Positions 7,606 through 10,599 of a stretch of 10,599 bases of DNA are shown here, piece after piece. The translations under genes were made by a program, and so were the position numbers. The notes below the pieces were generated by a model. That model saw only the letters and a program-made list of their open reading frames with translations. It ran no database searches and was not told the DNA's origin. Origin of the DNA: Porphyromonadaceae bacterium (GTDB lineage Bacteria > Bacteroidota > Bacteroidia > Bacteroidales > Tannerellaceae); NCBI GenBank assembly GCA_003517945.1, contig DOZP01000102.1, positions 1 to 10,599 of the forward strand. Direction: 5' to 3'. How positions within the stretch are numbered: the first letter of the stretch is position 1; the number at the start of each line of letters is the position of its first letter.

Positions 7606-8628
7606 ATGGGATTATTTTCTTTTACGAAAGATATAGCAATTGATCTGGGTACGGCGAACACCATCATTATTTGTGATGATAAAGTGATGGTTGACGCTCC
7701 TTCTGTTGTGGCGTTGGACAGACGGACGGACAAGGTGCTTGCTGTCGGGGAACAGGCGCGTCTGATGTATGAAAAAACGCATGACGATATACGCACCATA
7801 CGTCCGCTCGGGGATGGTGTGATAGCAGACTTTTATGCGGCGGAACAGATGATACGCGGCATGATCAAAATGATAAATTTTAAAAACCGTTGGTTTTCTC
7901 CTCCGTTACGCATTGTTGTCTGTGTGCCGTCGGGCGCTACGGAGGTAGAGCGTCGCGCCGTACGGGATTCTTCCGAAAGAGCCGGAGGGCGGGAAGTGTA
8001 TCTGATTGATGAGCCTATGGCCGCGGCTGTAGGTATCGGTATTGATGTGGAAGCGCCGGAAGGACACATGGTAGTGGATATCGGGGGAGGGACAACTGAG
8101 GTAGCCGTTATTTCTTTAGGCGGCATTGTGACGAAGACATCCATACGTACCGCCGGCGACGTTTTTACGGAAGATATTATGGAATATATGCGTCGCCAGC
8201 ATAATGTGAAAGTGGGGGAACGTACGGCGGAGATGATTAAAATAAATGTGGGATCCGTGCTTACTTCTTTGGAAAATCCGCCGGATGATTATGTTGTTCA
8301 TGGGCCGAACCAGATGACCTCATTGCCGATGGAAGTGCCTATCTCTTATCAGGAAATGGCTCATTGTCTTGATAAGTCGATCGTTAAAGTTGAAGCGACG
8401 ATTATGAATACGCTGGAAAATACCCCGCCGGAATTATATGCCGATATTGTTCATAATGGAATCTATCTGACGGGAGGAGGCGCTTTGATGCGTGGTTTGG
8501 AAAAACGTTTGACGGATAGAATAAACATACAGTTTCATGTAGCCGAAGATCCGCTTCGCGCAGTGGCGCGCGGAACGGGGGTCGCTTTGAAAAATCTGAA
8601 TAAGTTTAATTTTCTTTATAGGAATTAA
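7606..8628 (+). CDS. mreB: Actin-like rod-shape-determining protein MreB
   Basis: This 340-residue bacterial actin polymerises on the inner face of the membrane and guides the elongation machinery (MreC, MreD, PBP2, RodA). Actin-family signatures appear in order: phosphate-1 loop IDLGTANT (12-19), connector VYLIDEPMAAAVG (131-143), phosphate-2 loop VDIGGGTTEVAVIS (157-170), EMIKINVGS (209-217) and the adenosine motif LTGGGALMRGL (288-298). The amphipathic membrane element is plausibly the N-terminal GLFSFTKDI. The ATG at 7606 gives the standard MreB N-terminus and lies 22 bp after purH; there is no Shine-Dalgarno. Its length is typical. It is followed after 8 bp by mreC. Confidence 0.98.
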   Translation: MGLFSFTKDIAIDLGTANTIIICDDKVMVDAPSVVALDRRTDKVLAVGEQARLMYEKTHDDIRTIRPLGDGVIADFYAAEQMIRGMIKMINFKNRWFSPPLRIVVCVPSGATEVERRAVRDSSERAGGREVYLIDEPMAAAVGIGIDVEAPEGHMVVDIGGGTTEVAVISLGGIVTKTSIRTAGDVFTEDIMEYMRRQHNVKVGERTAEMIKINVGSVLTSLENPPDDYVVHGPNQMTSLPMEVPISYQEMAHCLDKSIVKVEATIMNTLENTPPELYADIVHNGIYLTGGGALMRGLEKRLTDRINIQFHVAEDPLRAVARGTGVALKNLNKFNFLYRN

Positions 8629-8636
8629 TTTATGAT

Positions 8637-9515
8637 ATGCAAAAACTGCTGGCGTTCCTGGTTTCTAAAAGACATTGGATTTTATTTATTTTATGTGAAT
8701 TAATTTCATTTGTACTTATCTATAGAAATAACGCTTACCAGCGGAATATGATGTTGACTTCTGCAAATGCGATTACAGGTAGTATATCCTCAATGTCCAG
8801 CACCGTATTCTCTTATCTTGACCTTCAAAAAGTAAATCAGGAACTTCTGGAACAAAGCAGTATACTTGAAATGGAGGTGATCCGTCTGCGTGAGCAATTG
8901 GAGAAAATTTCCCTTGATACCATAAATTTTAATCCTGTATTTCCGGAAGACACGATCCTTGCTCCGAATCCGGGGGATAGAGTCTATGCTTATAAATTTT
9001 TGACGGCCAGGGCGGTAAACAACAGTACGAACTACCTGAATAATTACATTACCATCAATAAAGGTTCGAAAGACGGTATACGCCCGGATATGGGCGTTGT
9101 GTCCCCCCATGGTGTCGTCGGCATTGTGATGACGGTAAGCGATCATTATTCGGTGGTTATTTCCCTTTTAAATACGAAGTTGAATATCAGTTGCAAAGTG
9201 AAAGGGACTAATTTTTCCGGCCCTTTGTCCTGGAAAGGGGGAGACGTAGCTTATGCCTACCTTGGAGAGCTCCCGACCCATGCCGTGTTTGAGAAGGGTG
9301 ATACGATCGTGACGAGTGGTAATTCAGCTATATTTCCACCCGGCATCATGGCGGGCGTTGTCGATTCATACGACAAACAGCGTGATGATAATTTTTATTC
9401 ACTGAAAGTGCGTCTTGCGACGGATTTTTACTCATTGAGCGCATTGTATGTTATTTTTAATAATATGCAGGAAGAGCAGTGGGAAATAGAAAAGGAGGTG
9501 ATGAGTAATGATTAG
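8637..9515 (+). CDS. mreC: Cell-shape protein MreC
   Basis: This 292-residue bitopic membrane protein links MreB to periplasmic PBP2 and activates it. A short cytoplasmic N-terminus is followed by one membrane segment (about 13-29), a coiled coil (about 62-93, NQELLEQ...RLREQLEK) and the periplasmic beta domain. The beta-domain family pattern NKGSKDGIRPDMGVV is at 141-155, with HGVVGIV after it. The second conserved block VTSGNSAIFPPGIMAG lies at 225-240. The ATG at 8637 was chosen over the ATG at 8632, which is in another frame. The TAG stop (9513-9515) lies inside mreD, an 8-bp overlap, and the last codons also hold the mreD ribosome-binding site. Confidence 0.95.
   Translation: MQKLLAFLVSKRHWILFILCELISFVLIYRNNAYQRNMMLTSANAITGSISSMSSTVFSYLDLQKVNQELLEQSSILEMEVIRLREQLEKISLDTINFNPVFPEDTILAPNPGDRVYAYKFLTARAVNNSTNYLNNYITINKGSKDGIRPDMGVVSPHGVVGIVMTVSDHYSVVISLLNTKLNISCKVKGTNFSGPLSWKGGDVAYAYLGELPTHAVFEKGDTIVTSGNSAIFPPGIMAGVVDSYDKQRDDNFYSLKVRLATDFYSLSALYVIFNNMQEEQWEIEKEVMSND
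9491..9502 (+). promoter_or_regulatory. Extended Shine-Dalgarno for mreD
   Basis: AAAGGAGGTGAT is a 12-base exact complement of the usual bacterial 16S rRNA 3' end (GATCACCTCCTTT). The GGAGG core (9494-9498) ends 9 bases before the mreD ATG at 9508. It lies within the last mreC codons (E-K-E-V-M). No other gene in this window has a comparable site, and Shine-Dalgarno use is generally rare in Bacteroidota. Confidence 0.6.
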
Positions 9516-10029
9516 CACATGGTTGCGCATCGCCGTTTATTTCGTTGTATTTGTATTGTTGCAGGTGTTGGTCATGAACAATATACACTTGTTCCGGATC
9601 GCTACGCCGTTCATTTATATTTATGTGATACTCAAGTTGCCGGTTGATCTAAACCGTTTGGGAGTTATTGTCATATCGTTCCTGTTGGGACTTACCGTGG
9701 ATGTGTTTTCCAATACTTTCGGTATACATGCCGCTGCGTGTTCGTTTATCGGATTTGTGCGTACCCCTCTGCTGGATCGTTTTGTCGATATGAAGGAATT
9801 GCCGGAAGGGAGCGTGCCTTCTTATCAATTGTTCGGATATGCCCGGTTCATCCGGTATGCTTTTGTTGTGATAACGCTTCATCATGTACTTTTATTTGTG
9901 ATCGAATCGTTTACGTTTTTTCAGCCGTTATTTATGGTGATACGGATGATAACGAGCCTATTTCTATCCTTCCTGCTAATTCTTGTTATTGAGGCGTTTA
10001 ATATAAGAAAAAAGAAAAGTGGCGAATAG
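9508..10029 (+). CDS. mreD: Rod-shape-determining membrane protein MreD
   Basis: This 173-residue integral membrane protein is the third member of the Mre complex. Hydrophobic segments are seen at about 5-24, 30-45, 50-67, 71-86, 112-133 and 138-163, i.e. five or six membrane passes. A G-x-x-x-D-x-F pattern in GLTVDVFSNTFGIH (61-74) is typical of MreD. The C-terminus is basic (RKKKSGE), suggesting a cytoplasmic end. Sequence conservation in this family is low, so the call rests on the pattern plus its position between mreC and mrdA. It overlaps mreC by 8 bp behind a strong Shine-Dalgarno and overlaps the inferred mrdA start by 11 bp, pointing to translational coupling. Confidence 0.92.
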   Translation: MISTWLRIAVYFVVFVLLQVLVMNNIHLFRIATPFIYIYVILKLPVDLNRLGVIVISFLLGLTVDVFSNTFGIHAAACSFIGFVRTPLLDRFVDMKELPEGSVPSYQLFGYARFIRYAFVVITLHHVLLFVIESFTFFQPLFMVIRMITSLFLSFLLILVIEAFNIRKKKSGE

Positions 10030-10599
10030 TAAAACCAGATATATCTATGATAACAGGCGGTATGTCATTGCCGGCGCTGTCATTGTGTTGTTGCTTATAT
10101 TTATTATGCGGCTTTTTTTTCTTCAGATCATGAGTGATGATTATAAGAAGTGGGCTGACAGTAATGCTTTTCAGAGACGTACGTTGTATCCTTCGCGTGG
10201 TGTGATTTATGACCGTAACGGAAAACTGCTGGTATATAACCGGCCTTCTTATGATGTGATGGTAATCATGCGTGAGATAAAACAGTTAGACACGATGGAT
10301 TTTTGTCGTACGGTGGGCATTACGAGAGAATCTTTTGATAACCGTATGGATATTATAAAGAATCAGACATCCGGTTATGCGTCTTACACCCCACAAGTGT
10401 TTATGAGTCAGCTTTCTGCAAATGAATATGGTGTTTTGCAGGAGAAATTTTATAAATTTCCGGGATTTTATATACGGAACCGTGCGTTGCGGGAATACGG
10501 ATGTGTGAATGGCGCGAATATACTCGGAAGCCTGGGAGAGGTAGGCCGTAAGGATATTAAAAATGACGATTACTATGTACAAAGCGATTATGCCGGCAC
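10019..10599 (+). CDS. mrdA: Penicillin-binding protein 2 (elongation transpeptidase), N-terminal part
   Basis: I translated 193 residues from a GTG at 10019-10021 (MANSKTRYIYDNRRYVIAG...); the frame runs off the window end. One membrane anchor lies at about 15-37. It is followed by the PBP-dimer motif QRRTLYPSRGVIYDRNGKLL (52-71), the standard N-terminal signature of class B PBPs, and the first part of the pedestal domain. The transpeptidase motifs (SxxK, SxN, KTG) lie beyond the window. An in-frame TAA at 10004-10006 limits the start, and no ATG occurs before residue 30 inside the membrane segment, so GTG is the only sensible start. It overlaps mreD by 11 bp. PBP2 cross-links peptidoglycan in the elongasome with RodA, whose gene probably follows but is not in the window. 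Confidence 0.93.
   Translation, partial: MANSKTRYIYDNRRYVIAGAVIVLLLIFIMRLFFLQIMSDDYKKWADSNAFQRRTLYPSRGVIYDRNGKLLVYNRPSYDVMVIMREIKQLDTMDFCRTVGITRESFDNRMDIIKNQTSGYASYTPQVFMSQLSANEYGVLQEKFYKFPGFYIRNRALREYGCVNGANILGSLGEVGRKDIKNDDYYVQSDYAG

Noticed and set aside
10286..10582. Minus-strand 98-codon frame near the right end
   Set aside because: It is antisense to the PBP2 reading frame, which carries a clear family signature.

Overview
The window looks like an ordinary housekeeping stretch of a Bacteroidota chromosome, most likely Bacteroidales. Three things point there. Two sites fit the Bacteroidota primary-sigma -7 consensus TAnnTTTG exactly. Almost all starts lack a Shine-Dalgarno sequence and sit behind A/T-rich leaders. 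The order purH-mreB-mreC-mreD-mrdA, and the adjacent grpE-dnaJ pair, are typical of the group. I cannot name a genus from sequence alone.

Left part (1-3926, minus strand): a two-gene unit transcribed leftward. A secreted two-PDZ protein of unknown function (2487-3926) is followed after 6 bp by mutS2 (2480 to beyond base 1). mutS2 encodes an ATPase with a C-terminal Smr domain and lacks only its last few codons. A well-formed promoter for this unit lies at about 3989-4019, in the 142-bp divergent gap before grpE.

Middle part (4069-5969, plus strand): grpE and dnaJ, the nucleotide-exchange factor and J-domain co-chaperone of DnaK, which is not in the window. No CIRCE element or clear terminator was found.

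Right part (6057 to the end, plus strand): purH, encoding the last two steps of IMP synthesis, then the rod-shape and elongation genes mreB, mreC, mreD and the start of mrdA (PBP2). They are tightly packed: gaps of 22 and 8 bp, then overlaps of 8 and 11 bp. This implies one operon read mainly from a promoter just upstream of purH.

No new multi-gene system is visible. The most interesting signals are small. A 51-bp near-perfect inverted repeat (6003-6053) has the purH -7 box in its loop and its right arms covering the purH leader. A 12-base Shine-Dalgarno match precedes mreD in a genome region that otherwise lacks them. The PDZ protein is exported yet co-transcribed with mutS2, and its second PDZ domain appears to be split by an insertion.
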